Part shown: positions 55,039 through 63,564 of the stretch, one piece after another
How the letters are laid out: each line of letters opens with the position of its first letter
How positions within the stretch are numbered: the stretch's first letter is position 1
Assembly: GCF_000016645.1 (NCBI RefSeq)
Contig: NC_009441.1
Coordinates: forward strand, 2,232,001 to 2,296,000
Direction: 5' to 3'
DNA length: 64,000 nucleotides
Origin: Flavobacterium johnsoniae UW101
GTDB lineage: Bacteria > Bacteroidota > Bacteroidia > Flavobacteriales > Flavobacteriaceae
Notes under the pieces: generated by a model
The model's input: only the letters and a program-made list of their open reading frames with translations
Told to the model about the DNA's origin: nothing
The model's database searches: none
Made by a program: the position numbers and the translations under genes

Positions 55039-56116
55039 AGAAAGAAATCGCCAGCGAAGTCGTTACAAACGTATTCGTATCCGTTGGAAGATTATCTTTA
55101 TTGGTGAAGATCTCGTCTTTACTCGAAAGATTTCTCGCTTCAATTCTAAACATAACATTATCAGTAACTAAGTAATCAAAGTTAGCTGAAAATCCGTAAG
55201 TTTTAAAACCATTTGGCGTTTCAGTTGCGATAATCACACCTTTTTCATCACTATAATATTCACCGCGTACTGCAAGCTGAATCTTGTCAACTGGTTTGTA
55301 TTGCAGAATCAAAACAGGCGAAAACCAAGTATCGTATTTATTACTGTTTTTAGCCGATTGCTGAGATCCAATATCAAAACCAGCCGTCACGTTTGTTTTT
55401 TCTGTTATTTTAAACTGTCCGTAGAAATTATTAAAATAACGCCATTTTTTATCAATATCCGGCTGTTCATTTCCAACATAAGTACTCCAATTCAAAACAA
55501 CCCGATCAGAAGGTTTGTAAGTAACCTGAGTTCCAAAAGCCGGAGTTTGATTGCCTTTTACTTTCTCAATTCTTTGCCAGCCATTTAAGTACATACCCGC
55601 CAAATACCATTTTCCAGATTCAGATGTATAACCAATTTTAACTCCCGTTTCATAATAAGGAGAATTCTCAGCCATAATACTTCTTGTTAAAGTCTGGCAG
55701 TCTTTTCCGATTGCACTTTCAAAACCAATATGCGAAGGCATAATTCCCGCATCAATCCATAAATTATGGCTTTTCGAAATCTTTACACCAACATTCGCTT
55801 CGTAAACATTTTTCAATAAACCCTGCTCGGCAGACATATTATATTCGGCATAAGTTCCCGCCATCAGCGCAAAATTTCCCCGAATATTTTCTTTCGAATA
55901 ATTCACTTTTGCCATTCCCAAATTCAGGTTTACCTCGTTGCTTTTATTATAACTGTAAAAAAAGTTTGGCCGAGTATGATTTTCAGGCTTCCCGAAATCA
56001 TAACTATAATATGCATCTACATATCCCGAAAATGTCAATGGACTTTTAGATTCTTCTTGTGCGTGTAAATTGCTATAACCAAAAGCGATTAAAGCAGTAA
56101 GTATTATTTTTTTCAT
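55037..56116 (-). CDS. Outer-membrane porin in the kdp locus
   Basis: A 359-residue barrel protein with a signal peptide (ILTALIAFGYSNLHA), alternating beta-type segments and a final Phe (SLAISF), as required for outer-membrane assembly. It is of the kind called porin or BBP2-like in kdp loci of Bacteroidetes as I recall. It probably lets potassium cross the outer membrane to KdpA. It lies between kdpC and kdpD with no terminator in between, although three repeats separate it from kdpC. Confidence 0.85.
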   Translation of the reverse strand: MKKIILTALIAFGYSNLHAQEESKSPLTFSGYVDAYYSYDFGKPENHTRPNFFYSYNKSNEVNLNLGMAKVNYSKENIRGNFALMAGTYAEYNMSAEQGLLKNVYEANVGVKISKSHNLWIDAGIMPSHIGFESAIGKDCQTLTRSIMAENSPYYETGVKIGYTSESGKWYLAGMYLNGWQRIEKVKGNQTPAFGTQVTYKPSDRVVLNWSTYVGNEQPDIDKKWRYFNNFYGQFKITEKTNVTAGFDIGSQQSAKNSNKYDTWFSPVLILQYKPVDKIQLAVRGEYYSDEKGVIIATETPNGFKTYGFSANFDYLVTDNVMFRIEARNLSSKDEIFTNKDNLPTDTNTFVTTSLAISF

Positions 56117-56153
56117 TTTTGTGGTATTCTATTATTTATTAGTAGATTTTTTA

Positions 56154-56233
56154 GGAGCTAATCCCGCTATTCGTTGCAATCTTTTGTGCCGAACCCCGGC
56201 ACAAAAGGATTTCCACTACTATCGGGGCTAGGG
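56154..56233 (-). ncRNA. Flavo-1-like RNA element, copy 2
   Basis: On the minus strand it shows the same order as copy 1: an outer helix, GATAGTAGTGGAAATCC, hairpin CTTTTGTGCCG/CGGCACAAAAG with loop GGGTT, then GAATAGCGGGATTAGC. Loop and flanks match copy 1 strongly (GATAGNAGYGG, TCCTTTT, GGGGTTC, AAAAGAT, ATAGC). It lies in the untranslated part after kdpC. Confidence 0.6.
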
Positions 56234-56262
56234 CATTTGGGGTAAAAAAGGCGTTTTTGTTT

Positions 56263-56289
56263 CCTGCAAGGTTTTTAAAACCTTGTAGG
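56263..56289. repeat. Palindromic repeat CCTGCAAGG/CCTTGTAGG
   Basis: CTGCAAGGTTTT and AAAACCTTGTAG form an almost perfect inverted repeat with a 2-base loop; a common style of flavobacterial intergenic repeat. Confidence 0.7.
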
Positions 56290-56335
56290 TATTTAATTTT
56301 TACGTTTAGTTTTTCGATTCCTATTCTCGACACAG

Positions 56336-56427
56336 TTTGTCATTGCGAGGAACGAAGCAACCACATTTGCACAGTCAACTTTGTGTATAATTGTTAGTGA
56401 GGTTGCTTCGTTCCTCGCAATGACAAA
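56336..56427. repeat. Perfect 27-base inverted repeat (TTGTCATTGCGAGG type)
   Basis: Arms at 56336-56362 and 56401-56427 are perfect complements over 27 bases with a 38-base loop. The unit (TGTCATTGCGAGGAACGAAG) is a widely dispersed element in bacteria. Confidence 0.9.
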
Positions 56428-56472
56428 AATGAGCGAATAGCTTTGTCAAACCCGACAGGTTTTAAAAACGTA

Positions 56473-57024
56473 TTACTTCAACTGATCCAAAGCCACATTC
56501 AATTCCAAAACATTAACCGTTTCAGGACCAACAACAGCGGTATTAATTTTAGATTCCACCAAAGATTTTACTTTCGCTTCGTCTAGCATTCTTTCTTTAG
56601 CAATTCGTTTAACTTGAATCAGCGCCCCTTGCGGAGAAATATTAGGATCTAAACCACTTCCAGAAGCCGTAACCATATCAACAGGAATATCAGATTTTTT
56701 CAAGTACGGATGAACCAATAAAAGCGTATCAATTCTTTTTTGAACCAAAGCCAGATAATCGGCGTTGCTTGGACCTTTGTTGCTTCCGGCACTTCCCGCT
56801 GCGTTATAATCAACAGCCGAAGGTCTTCCCCAGAAATAATTCGACTTATCGAACTTTTGTCCAATTTTTTGGTAACCAACCACTTTTCCGTTAACCGAAA
56901 TCGTTTCTCCTTTTCCTTGATTTGGAGCTAATTTTGCGATTCCGTAAATCGCTAAAGGATAAATAACCGCAAACAAAATCAAAGTAAATACGGTAAGTTT
57001 TAATAGTGAAAATAGATTTTTCAT
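56473..57024 (-). CDS. kdpC: Potassium-transporting ATPase subunit KdpC
   Basis: 183 residues with a single N-terminal membrane segment (LTVFTLILFAVIYPLAIY) and the family motifs NYFWGRPSAVDYNA and TASGSGLDPNISPQGA. KdpC stabilises the KdpAB complex and its nucleotide binding. It follows kdpB by 116 bases. Confidence 0.97.
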   Translation of the reverse strand: MKNLFSLLKLTVFTLILFAVIYPLAIYGIAKLAPNQGKGETISVNGKVVGYQKIGQKFDKSNYFWGRPSAVDYNAAGSAGSNKGPSNADYLALVQKRIDTLLLVHPYLKKSDIPVDMVTASGSGLDPNISPQGALIQVKRIAKERMLDEAKVKSLVESKINTAVVGPETVNVLELNVALDQLK

Positions 57025-57034
57025 TTTTTTTGAG

Positions 57035-57134
57035 ATTCTAAGGTGCTAAGTTGCTGAGATGCTAAGTTTTTTTCTTAGAAAGGAGTAATTTAGAACCAAT
57101 GTTTTTATTTGAGTTTTGTAAACCTGACAGGTTT
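57035..57134. repeat. Repeats in the kdpB-kdpC gap
   Basis: Holds a CTAAGGTGCTAAGTTGCTGA type direct repeat (57035-57068) and the palindrome AAACCTGACAGGTTT (57120-57134), both styles seen elsewhere in the window. No gene. Confidence 0.65.
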
Positions 57135-57140
57135 GAATTT

Positions 57141-59198
57141 TTACATAAAAAGTGCGACCAACAAATCAATTACCTTAATCCCGATAAAAGGAACAATCAA
57201 TCCGCCAAGACCATAAATTAAAAGGTTTCTTTTAAGAATGGCACTAGCTCCAATCGGACGATAATCAACACCTTTAAGCGCAAGCGGAATCAATATCGGA
57301 ATGATAATCGCGTTGAAAATTACAGCCGATAAAATCGCACTTTCGGGACTATGCAAATGCATGATATTTAAACCTTGAAGCGCAGGAATCGCAGTAATAA
57401 AAAGAGCAGGAACAATAGCAAAATATTTCGCAACGTCATTTGCAATAGAAAAAGTAGTTAAGGTACCTCGAGTCATTAAAAGCTGTTTTCCAATTTCAAC
57501 AATTTCGATTAGTTTCGTTGGATCATTGTCAAGATCGACCATGTTTCCGGCTTCTTTTGCTGCTTGAGTTCCACTGTTCATGGCAACTCCAACATTCGCC
57601 TGGGCAAGGGCAGGAGCATCATTTGTTCCGTCACCCATCATGGCAACCAGTCTTCCTTCAGCCTGTTCTTTTCTGATATAATTCATTTTATCCTCAGGCT
57701 TAGCCTCGGCAATAAAATCATCAACACCAGCAGCTTCGGCAATAAATTTAGCTGTAAGCGGGTTATCTCCCGTAACCATAACCGTTTTGATTCCCATTCT
57801 GCGCAAGCGCTCAAAACGTTCTTTCATTCCGGTTTTTATAATATCCTGAAGTTCGATAACACCTTGAACTTCATTGTTTTTGATTACGACTAATGGAGTT
57901 CCTCCGTTAGACGAAATAGAAATTACTTGTTGTGCGGTATCTTCTGGAAAAGAATTTCCAGCTTGCTGCGCAATGTTTTTTGCAGCATCTTGCGCTCCTT
58001 TTCTAATGTTGGTTCCGTCTTTTAATACTACCCCAGAAGTTCTGGTTTCGGCAGTAAATTTTATTGTGTGTGAAATATCAGAAGTAGTTTGTAAAAAGCT
58101 CGCTTTTGTTTCATTTTTCACATCTAACATTTCACTTAACTCGAGAATACTTTTTCCTTCCGGAGTATCATCTGCAAGCGAACTCAAAACAGCCGATTTA
58201 ACGAAATCATCAAAAGAAATTGCTTTTGTTGGATAAAAATTGGTTGCTTTTCGGTTTCCAATTGTAATGGTTCCGGTTTTATCCAAAAGTAAAACATCAA
58301 TATCTCCAGCAGTTTCAACCGCTTTACCCGATTTTGTAATAACGTTAGCTCGTAAAGCTCTATCCATTCCCGCAATACCAATCGCAGAAAGTAAACCTCC
58401 AATTGTAGTTGGAATTAAACATACAAATAAAGCAATGAAAGCCGCAGTCGTGATGGGTGCGTTGGCATAGTCGGCAAACGGTTTTAGCGTAACACACACA
58501 ATCACGAAAATTAAAGTAAATGCGGCTAATAAAATGGTTAAGGCAATTTCGTTTGGTGTTTTCTGACGGCTCGCACCTTCAACCAAAGCAATCATTTTAT
58601 CTAAAAAGCTTTCGCCAGGTTCAGAAGTTACTTTTACTTTAATTTTATCAGATAATACTTTTGTTCCTCCGGTAACCGAAGATTTATCTCCGCCAGCTTC
58701 CCGAATTACAGGAGCACTTTCTCCAGTAATGGCACTTTCGTCAATGGTAGCCAGACCTTCGATAATTTCACCATCGGCAGCAATTAAATCACCTGTTTCG
58801 CAAACGAAAATATCGTCTTTTTTTAATGCTGAAGAACTGATATTTCTGATTTCTCCGTTTGGCAGAATCTGTCTTGCAGGAGTTTCTTCTCTTGTTTTTC
58901 TTAAACTGTCGGCTTGTGCTTTTCCTCTTGCTTCGGCAATGGCTTCGGCGAAATTGGCAAATAAAAGCGTTGCCAGTAAAATTAAAAATACAATTAGGTT
59001 ATAAGTAAAACTTCCCTGATCATTTGCACCCATTAAGATCGAAACGCAAACGGCAAACATAATGGCTGTTCCAATTTCTACGGTAAACATTACCGGATTT
59101 TTGATCATCATTTTTGGATTAAGCTTCACAAAAGACTGCACTAAGGCTTCTTTTACTTGTTTACTTTCAAACAATGATGTGGATTTATTAGTTGTCAT
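57141..59198 (-). CDS. kdpB: Potassium-transporting ATPase ATP-binding subunit KdpB
   Basis: 685 residues. P-type ATPase motifs are all present: TGESAPV in the A domain, DKTGTIT with the phosphorylated Asp, [10 protein letters not shown] and [19 protein letters not shown]. KdpB drives uphill potassium import through KdpA. The gene is intact and separated from kdpA by a 181-base repeat-rich gap. Confidence 0.98.
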   Translation of the reverse strand: MTTNKSTSLFESKQVKEALVQSFVKLNPKMMIKNPVMFTVEIGTAIMFAVCVSILMGANDQGSFTYNLIVFLILLATLLFANFAEAIAEARGKAQADSLRKTREETPARQILPNGEIRNISSSALKKDDIFVCETGDLIAADGEIIEGLATIDESAITGESAPVIREAGGDKSSVTGGTKVLSDKIKVKVTSEPGESFLDKMIALVEGASRQKTPNEIALTILLAAFTLIFVIVCVTLKPFADYANAPITTAAFIALFVCLIPTTIGGLLSAIGIAGMDRALRANVITKSGKAVETAGDIDVLLLDKTGTITIGNRKATNFYPTKAISFDDFVKSAVLSSLADDTPEGKSILELSEMLDVKNETKASFLQTTSDISHTIKFTAETRTSGVVLKDGTNIRKGAQDAAKNIAQQAGNSFPEDTAQQVISISSNGGTPLVVIKNNEVQGVIELQDIIKTGMKERFERLRRMGIKTVMVTGDNPLTAKFIAEAAGVDDFIAEAKPEDKMNYIRKEQAEGRLVAMMGDGTNDAPALAQANVGVAMNSGTQAAKEAGNMVDLDNDPTKLIEIVEIGKQLLMTRGTLTTFSIANDVAKYFAIVPALFITAIPALQGLNIMHLHSPESAILSAVIFNAIIIPILIPLALKGVDYRPIGASAILKRNLLIYGLGGLIVPFIGIKVIDLLVALFM

Positions 59199-59230
59199 TT
59201 TTTATATTATTTTGTTTAACTGATTTTTTT

Positions 59231-59363
59231 AAACACATAGAGACATAGATTTTAACTTTCCGAAAAAGGCGTTTCACTTGCATATATTCACATAGCTATG
59301 TGTGAAAACGAGTTTTCTTTTTATTCTTTTTTATAGATTTAAAGACTATGTCTCTATGTGTTT
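59231..59363. repeat. Inverted repeat in the kdpA-kdpB gap
   Basis: AAACACATAGAGACATAG (59231-59248) and CTATGTCTCTATGTGTTT (59346-59363) are perfect 18-base arms; a palindrome CACATAGCTATGTG (59289-59302) sits in the middle. A known dispersed-repeat style. Confidence 0.85.
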
Positions 59364-59379
59364 AAATTATCCAGCATTT

Positions 59380-61101
59380 TTATTTTAGTGTAAAATACTC
59401 TGCTAAAGGTCCAAGTGCCAATGCTGGAAAGAATGATAAAGCAGCGATAATTGCGATTACGGCAAAAGTCATGATTCCGAAAATTGAGGTATCGGTTTTT
59501 AAAGTTCCGGCACTTTCTGGAATGTATTTTTTACCTGCCAGTAAACCTGCAATTGCTAATGGTCCAATAATTGGAATAAAACGGCTTAACAGTAACACAA
59601 TTCCTGTAGTGATATTCCAGAACGGATTATTATCTCCCAAACCTTCAAAACCAGAACCGTTATTGGCAGCGCTTGAAGTATATTCGTATAACATTTCAGA
59701 GAATCCGTGATTTCCTGGATTGTTTAACCAGCCTGTTGCGTTTCCGTTAAACCAATAACCCATTGCTGTATCATGAGCAGTAAAATATGAAGCCAAAGCA
59801 GTTCCTGCTAGTATTAATAATGGGTGAAGAATAGCGATAAAAGCAGCAATTTTTACTTCTCGCGCTTCTATTTTCTTACCTAAAAATTCAGGAGTTCGCC
59901 CAACCATTAATCCGGAAATGAATACAGCCAGAATAATGAAAATGTAGTAGTTCAAAATACCAACACCGCATCCGCCGTAAAAGGCATTCACCATCATAGA
60001 TAATAATTGCATAGCGCCAGAAACTGGCATAGAGCTATCGTGCATACTGTTTACAGAACCTGTAGAAATTACAGTTGTAGCAATACTCCAGAAACCTGAA
60101 ATTGCGGGTCCAAACCGAACTTCTTTTCCTTCCATCGCTCCGGTTGTCTGTGCAATACCCATTTTTGTGATAGCAGGATTTCCGTTGATTTCACTCATAA
60201 CGGTTGGAACAACCAAGAGTAAAAATCCAACCGTCATTACACCAAAAATAATATTCGCTAATTTTCTTTTATTGAGGTAAAATCCAAGAGCAAAAATCAT
60301 GGCAAATGGAATGATCATCTGCGCCCAAAGCTCAACTCCATTCGTAAAATAAGTTGGATTCTCTAATGGATGTGCTGAATTGGCACCAAAAAATCCACCA
60401 CCGTTTGTACCTATATGTTTAATCGCAATAAAGGCTGCAGCTGGTCCGCGAGAAACTTCTACATGATCGCCTTGAAGTGTTGTAATAGCATCTTTACCTT
60501 CAAAAGTCATTGGAGTTCCGCTAAATACTAGTGCTACAGCTGCAATTGCTGAAAGCGGTAATAAAATACGAGTACAGCTTTTGATGAAATAATTATAAAA
60601 ATTACCCAGTTTTTCTGTTGTTCTTTCTTTCATTGCTGTAAAAATCATAGCGGCAGCAGCCATTCCGATACCAGCAGAAACAAATTGAAGAAACATCAAG
60701 ACGATTTGCGAAAGATAAGAAACCCCGCTTTCGCCTGAATAATGCTGTAAGTTACAATTGACTAAAAATGAAATAGCGGTGTTAAATGCCAAATCAGCCG
60801 TCATAGAAGGATTGTTATCCGGATTAAGGGGTAAAGATCCTTGAAATAATAAAACGAAAAAGCAAAGAAAGAACCAAACTATGTTGATACTTAAAAGTGC
60901 TTTTAAGTGTTGTTTCCAGTTCATTTCTTCAGCCGAATTAATGCCGCTGATTTTAAAAATAAATTTTTCAATTGGATTGAAAATCGGGTCAAGAAGTGTT
61001 TTATCTCCTAAATACACTTTAGCAATATATTTTCCTAAAGGAATTGCTAAAACAATGGTTAGGATAAAAATACCAATGACGCCAAGTAACTCTGTGTTCA
61101 T
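59380..61101 (-). CDS. kdpA: Potassium-transporting ATPase channel subunit KdpA
   Basis: 573 residues with about 10 membrane segments. Selectivity-filter segments are visible: NCNLQHYSGESG (first pore loop), GTNGGGFFGANSAHP (second), GCGVGILNYY (third) and ANNGSGFEGL (fourth). First-loop Leu in place of the usual Trp (NTNWQ) is probably normal in this phylum. Forms the ion channel part of the ATPase. Preceded by kdpF. Confidence 0.98.
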   Translation of the reverse strand: MNTELLGVIGIFILTIVLAIPLGKYIAKVYLGDKTLLDPIFNPIEKFIFKISGINSAEEMNWKQHLKALLSINIVWFFLCFFVLLFQGSLPLNPDNNPSMTADLAFNTAISFLVNCNLQHYSGESGVSYLSQIVLMFLQFVSAGIGMAAAAMIFTAMKERTTEKLGNFYNYFIKSCTRILLPLSAIAAVALVFSGTPMTFEGKDAITTLQGDHVEVSRGPAAAFIAIKHIGTNGGGFFGANSAHPLENPTYFTNGVELWAQMIIPFAMIFALGFYLNKRKLANIIFGVMTVGFLLLVVPTVMSEINGNPAITKMGIAQTTGAMEGKEVRFGPAISGFWSIATTVISTGSVNSMHDSSMPVSGAMQLLSMMVNAFYGGCGVGILNYYIFIILAVFISGLMVGRTPEFLGKKIEAREVKIAAFIAILHPLLILAGTALASYFTAHDTAMGYWFNGNATGWLNNPGNHGFSEMLYEYTSSAANNGSGFEGLGDNNPFWNITTGIVLLLSRFIPIIGPLAIAGLLAGKKYIPESAGTLKTDTSIFGIMTFAVIAIIAALSFFPALALGPLAEYFTLK

Positions 61102-61121
61102 ATTATTTAATTTTAGATTGT

Positions 61122-61170
61122 TGATTTTAGATTTTAGATTTCTTTGAAAGAATCTGAAATTCTAAAATTC
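61122..61170. repeat. AT-rich GATTTTAG repeat between kdpA and kdpF
   Basis: GATTTTAGATTTTAGATTTC is partly complementary to the following AGAATCTGAAATTCTAAAATTC. The same unit type is found between the tRNAs near 6700. Confidence 0.6.
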
Positions 61171-61176
61171 TTTTTT

Positions 61177-61254
61177 TTAAAATTTTTCGGGTTTGATTAG
61201 TACATAAATCAAATACACGAAAACGGCGATTGAAATGATAAATAGTGCAGTCAT
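61177..61254 (-). CDS. kdpF: KdpF, small membrane subunit
   Basis: A 25-residue peptide, MTALFIISIAVFVYLI and then YVLIKPEKF. One hydrophobic helix followed by a short charged tail with the Pro-Glu-Lys ending is the KdpF pattern. It stabilises the Kdp complex in the lipid phase. ATG at 61254 comes 3 bases after the stop of the 27-residue frame. It is easily missed because of its size. Confidence 0.85.
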   Translation of the reverse strand: MTALFIISIAVFVYLIYVLIKPEKF

Positions 61255-61257
61255 GAT

Positions 61258-61341
61258 TTAGATTTTTTCAAAGAATTCAACTGACAGAAAACAAATAGCA
61301 AACAGCACAACGGCTAATGCGAGTAAAAGAAAAGTGATCAT
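61258..61341 (-). CDS. Unnamed 27-residue membrane peptide before kdpF
   Basis: An open frame encoding MITFLLLALAVVLFAICFLS plus a polar tail VEFFEKI, a single hydrophobic helix. It is in frame order with kdpF, separated by 3 bases. It resembles, but does not equal, KdpF; similar small peptides precede kdpF in some species as I recall. It could be a second small Kdp subunit. Confidence 0.6.
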   Translation of the reverse strand: MITFLLLALAVVLFAICFLSVEFFEKI

Positions 61342-61401
61342 AGGAAATTATTTTAGAATTCAGATTTTAGATTGTATTGAAGCGATTAAACAGTTTACCG
61401 A

Positions 61402-61683
61402 TTAAACACCTGAAGCATTAACCTGCTTGATATATTCCGCTTTAAGGGTTTGAGGAAAAAGATGTGAAATATTGCAATGACGCATTTCCATAAAAGACGA
61501 AACTGAGAAAACATATACATTAGAAATGGCATTTTTAGTTTCGATGCTTCCGGTTATAAACAAACGTTCAGCAAGAGCTAAACATTTTTTCGCTCTGACG
61601 ATATTTCCAGAAATAATAGATTTTTTGGTTATTTCAGCAAACCGTTCGGCTTGTTTGTAGATTGAGGTTACTTGATTTTTCAT
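61402..61683 (-). CDS. Small unknown protein upstream of kdp genes
   Basis: A 93-residue helical protein, MKNQVTSIYKQAERFAEITK then ALAERLFITGSIETKNAISN. It may belong to a Bacteroidetes-only small family (DUF7674-like, from memory). It is polar, without signal or membrane segments, with two Cys (about 36 and 70). Its position right before the kdp cluster and after the sigma-54 regulator suggests a regulatory or accessory role. Two -24-like sites lie upstream. Confidence 0.65.
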   Translation of the reverse strand: MKNQVTSIYKQAERFAEITKKSIISGNIVRAKKCLALAERLFITGSIETKNAISNVYVFSVSSFMEMRHCNISHLFPQTLKAEYIKQVNASGV

Positions 61684-61711
61684 TTGGAATGAATTTTAAT
61701 GTTCTCTCTCC

Positions 61712-61790
61712 TTATGCCAAAATATGTTCCGAAAATGTCAAGTTGTGTGTAAAGTGTTGTGAATAAAAGGAATGTAGTTGTGTGCCAAAA
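61712..61790 (-). promoter_or_regulatory. Two -24-like elements, possible sigma-54 promoter
   Basis: On the minus strand TTTGGCACACAACTACATTC (61771-61790) and TTGGCATAAGGAGAGAG (about 61714-61730) carry the TTGGCA(C/T) -24 core of sigma-54 promoters, but the -12 GC is CA or GA. They lie upstream of the small gene at 61683, after the gene for a sigma-54 activator. Weak evidence. Confidence 0.3.
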
Positions 61791-61851
61791 ATCAGACATA
61801 AAAAAAGCCTATCATTTTGATAAGCTTTTCTCGTTTTGATATGTTATTGTC

Positions 61852-62014
61852 AAGCTCCGGAGGAGAGGCATATTTATAGAAAATGATCAATCCACATTTA
61901 TCAGAGCCCCAGCAGGGCGACATATTTTTTTGATTACGTAGATGTCGCTCCGCTGGAGCTTTTTTTATTATTGGGAATAAATAATCTATAAATATTACGC
62001 TTCTCCGAAGCTTT
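61852..62014. repeat. Dispersed repeat, copy B
   Basis: Contains ATGTCGCTCCGCTGGAGCTT (61942-61961) and CGCTTCTCCGAAGCTTT (61998-62014), identical to blocks in copy A, plus related GCATATTTATAGAAAAT and CCCCAGCAGGGCGACATATT units. Confidence 0.8.
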
Positions 62015-62053
62015 GAAAATTGATATTGACATTGTAATTGAATTTTGTAATTG

Positions 62054-63397
62054 TTATTGAATTTGGTATTCTTCCAGTTTTCGATACAAAGTCGCAATTC
62101 CAATTTCTAATAATCGAGCCGTTTCAGCTTTATTTCCTTTCGTATAATTCAAAACTTTCTGAATATGCAGCTTTTCAACACTCTGCATCGAGAAAGCGGA
62201 CATTGATTTTGAATTATTTTCAGCTTGATGTTGCATTTCATAAGGAAGAACATCTGAAGTTAAAATATCCCCATTGCTCAAAATAACCGATCTTTCAATA
62301 ACATTTTTGAGTTCGCGGATATTTCCCGGCCAAGAATAGTTTTCCAGTTTTTGTAAAAAGTCATCTGCAATCTGTAAAGCTTTTTTATTCGTTTTTTCTG
62401 AAAATTGCTTCACATAATAATTGGCTAATAGCGGAATATCTTTAATTCTTTCTCGCAAAGAAGGCAATTTGATTTCGAAAATATTCAAACGGAAATACAA
62501 ATCAGAACGGAAACGATGTTCGTCGCTTTCTGTTTTTAAATCTCGGTTCGTAGCGGCAATTAATCTGAAATTTGACTTTTTCGGAGTCGTGTCACCAACG
62601 GGAATATATTCGGAAGTTTCTAAAACACGTAGTAATTTGGACTGAAGATCAATTGGCATTTCACCAATTTCATCCAAAAATAAAGTTCCGCCATTGGCTT
62701 CCTCGATAAAACCTTTTTTATCTTTTACAGCTCCGGTAAAAGCTCCTTGTTTATGACCGAAAAGTTCGCTTTCTAAAATTTCTTTTGTGAAAGTACTGCA
62801 GTTTAATGCCACAAAAGATTTTCCTGCACGATTGCTGTTTTCGTGAATTGCCTGTGCAAAAACCTCTTTTCCGGTTCCCGTTTCGCCCATAAGTAAAACA
62901 GTCGAATCGGTTTTGGCTACTTTTTGAGCCAAATCAATAACTTGTTCGATTCCTTTTGATTTTCCAATTATGGTATTGAAAGAATATTTATCATTGATTC
63001 GTTTTTCTAATTGCTGAACTTTTTTCTGTAAATGTACTTTTTCGACCGCTTTATAAAGCATCGGAATAATTTTATCATTATCATCGCCTTTTACAATATA
63101 GTCGAAAGCACCATTTTTCATTGCCTGAACGCCGTCTGGAATATTTCCAAAAGCAGTCAGTAGAATAACTTCTGTAAGCGGAAAGCTTCCTTTTATATTC
63201 TGAAGAAAATCAACGCCGTTTCCGTCGGGAAGTTTTACGTCGCACAAAACGACATCAATTTCGGTTTGTTCCAATTTTTTGAAACCTGATTTTAAATCTT
63301 TGGCTTCAAAAACTTCAAATCCTTCCGATTTTATAATACGTGCCAGCAGACTTCTCAGTTTTTCTTCGTCGTCTATAATTAAAATTTTGTGTGTCAT
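62054..63397 (-). CDS. Sigma-54-dependent response regulator
   Basis: A 447-residue NtrC/AtoC-family activator. The receiver has Asp in DVVLCDVKLPDGNG (about residue 53), the AAA domain has GETGTGKEVF, the sigma-54 contact GAFTGA and GGTLFLDEIGEMP, and a C-terminal Fis-like helix-turn-helix (ARLLEIGIATLYRKLEEY). It is first of the kdp locus. It would replace KdpE, the OmpR-type regulator of E. coli, and be phosphorylated by the kinase at 51977. Confidence 0.95.
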   Translation of the reverse strand: MTHKILIIDDEEKLRSLLARIIKSEGFEVFEAKDLKSGFKKLEQTEIDVVLCDVKLPDGNGVDFLQNIKGSFPLTEVILLTAFGNIPDGVQAMKNGAFDYIVKGDDNDKIIPMLYKAVEKVHLQKKVQQLEKRINDKYSFNTIIGKSKGIEQVIDLAQKVAKTDSTVLLMGETGTGKEVFAQAIHENSNRAGKSFVALNCSTFTKEILESELFGHKQGAFTGAVKDKKGFIEEANGGTLFLDEIGEMPIDLQSKLLRVLETSEYIPVGDTTPKKSNFRLIAATNRDLKTESDEHRFRSDLYFRLNIFEIKLPSLRERIKDIPLLANYYVKQFSEKTNKKALQIADDFLQKLENYSWPGNIRELKNVIERSVILSNGDILTSDVLPYEMQHQAENNSKSMSAFSMQSVEKLHIQKVLNYTKGNKAETARLLEIGIATLYRKLEEYQIQ

Positions 63398-63564
63398 TTT
63401 GCAGATTAGCTAAAAACGAATTGGTGTTTTGATGTACAAATTTAGGTTTAAAATCTGTTCTCTTTTTTGATTCAGAACAAATTATTTTTAAGGACAGAAT
63501 CAGTTTTAAAATATTTTTTCAAAAAGAAATGTACTTTTAGATCGCAAAATAACCACTAAAATTT

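Larger units (their letters stand above)
61684..62053. other. 370-base gap with -24-like sites and repeat copy B
   Basis: It holds the candidate sigma-54 sites at 61712-61790 and the dispersed repeat copy B up to 62014. No gene beyond that. Confidence 0.6.

Noticed and set aside
56151..56333. Minus-strand 60-residue frame downstream of kdpC
   Set aside because: It is made of the Flavo-1-like element and the CTGCAAGG repeat, not of a conserved protein.
61792..62103. Minus-strand 103-residue frame overlapping the end of the sigma-54 regulator
   Set aside because: It is a different-frame shadow of the regulator gene continuing into repeat copy B.
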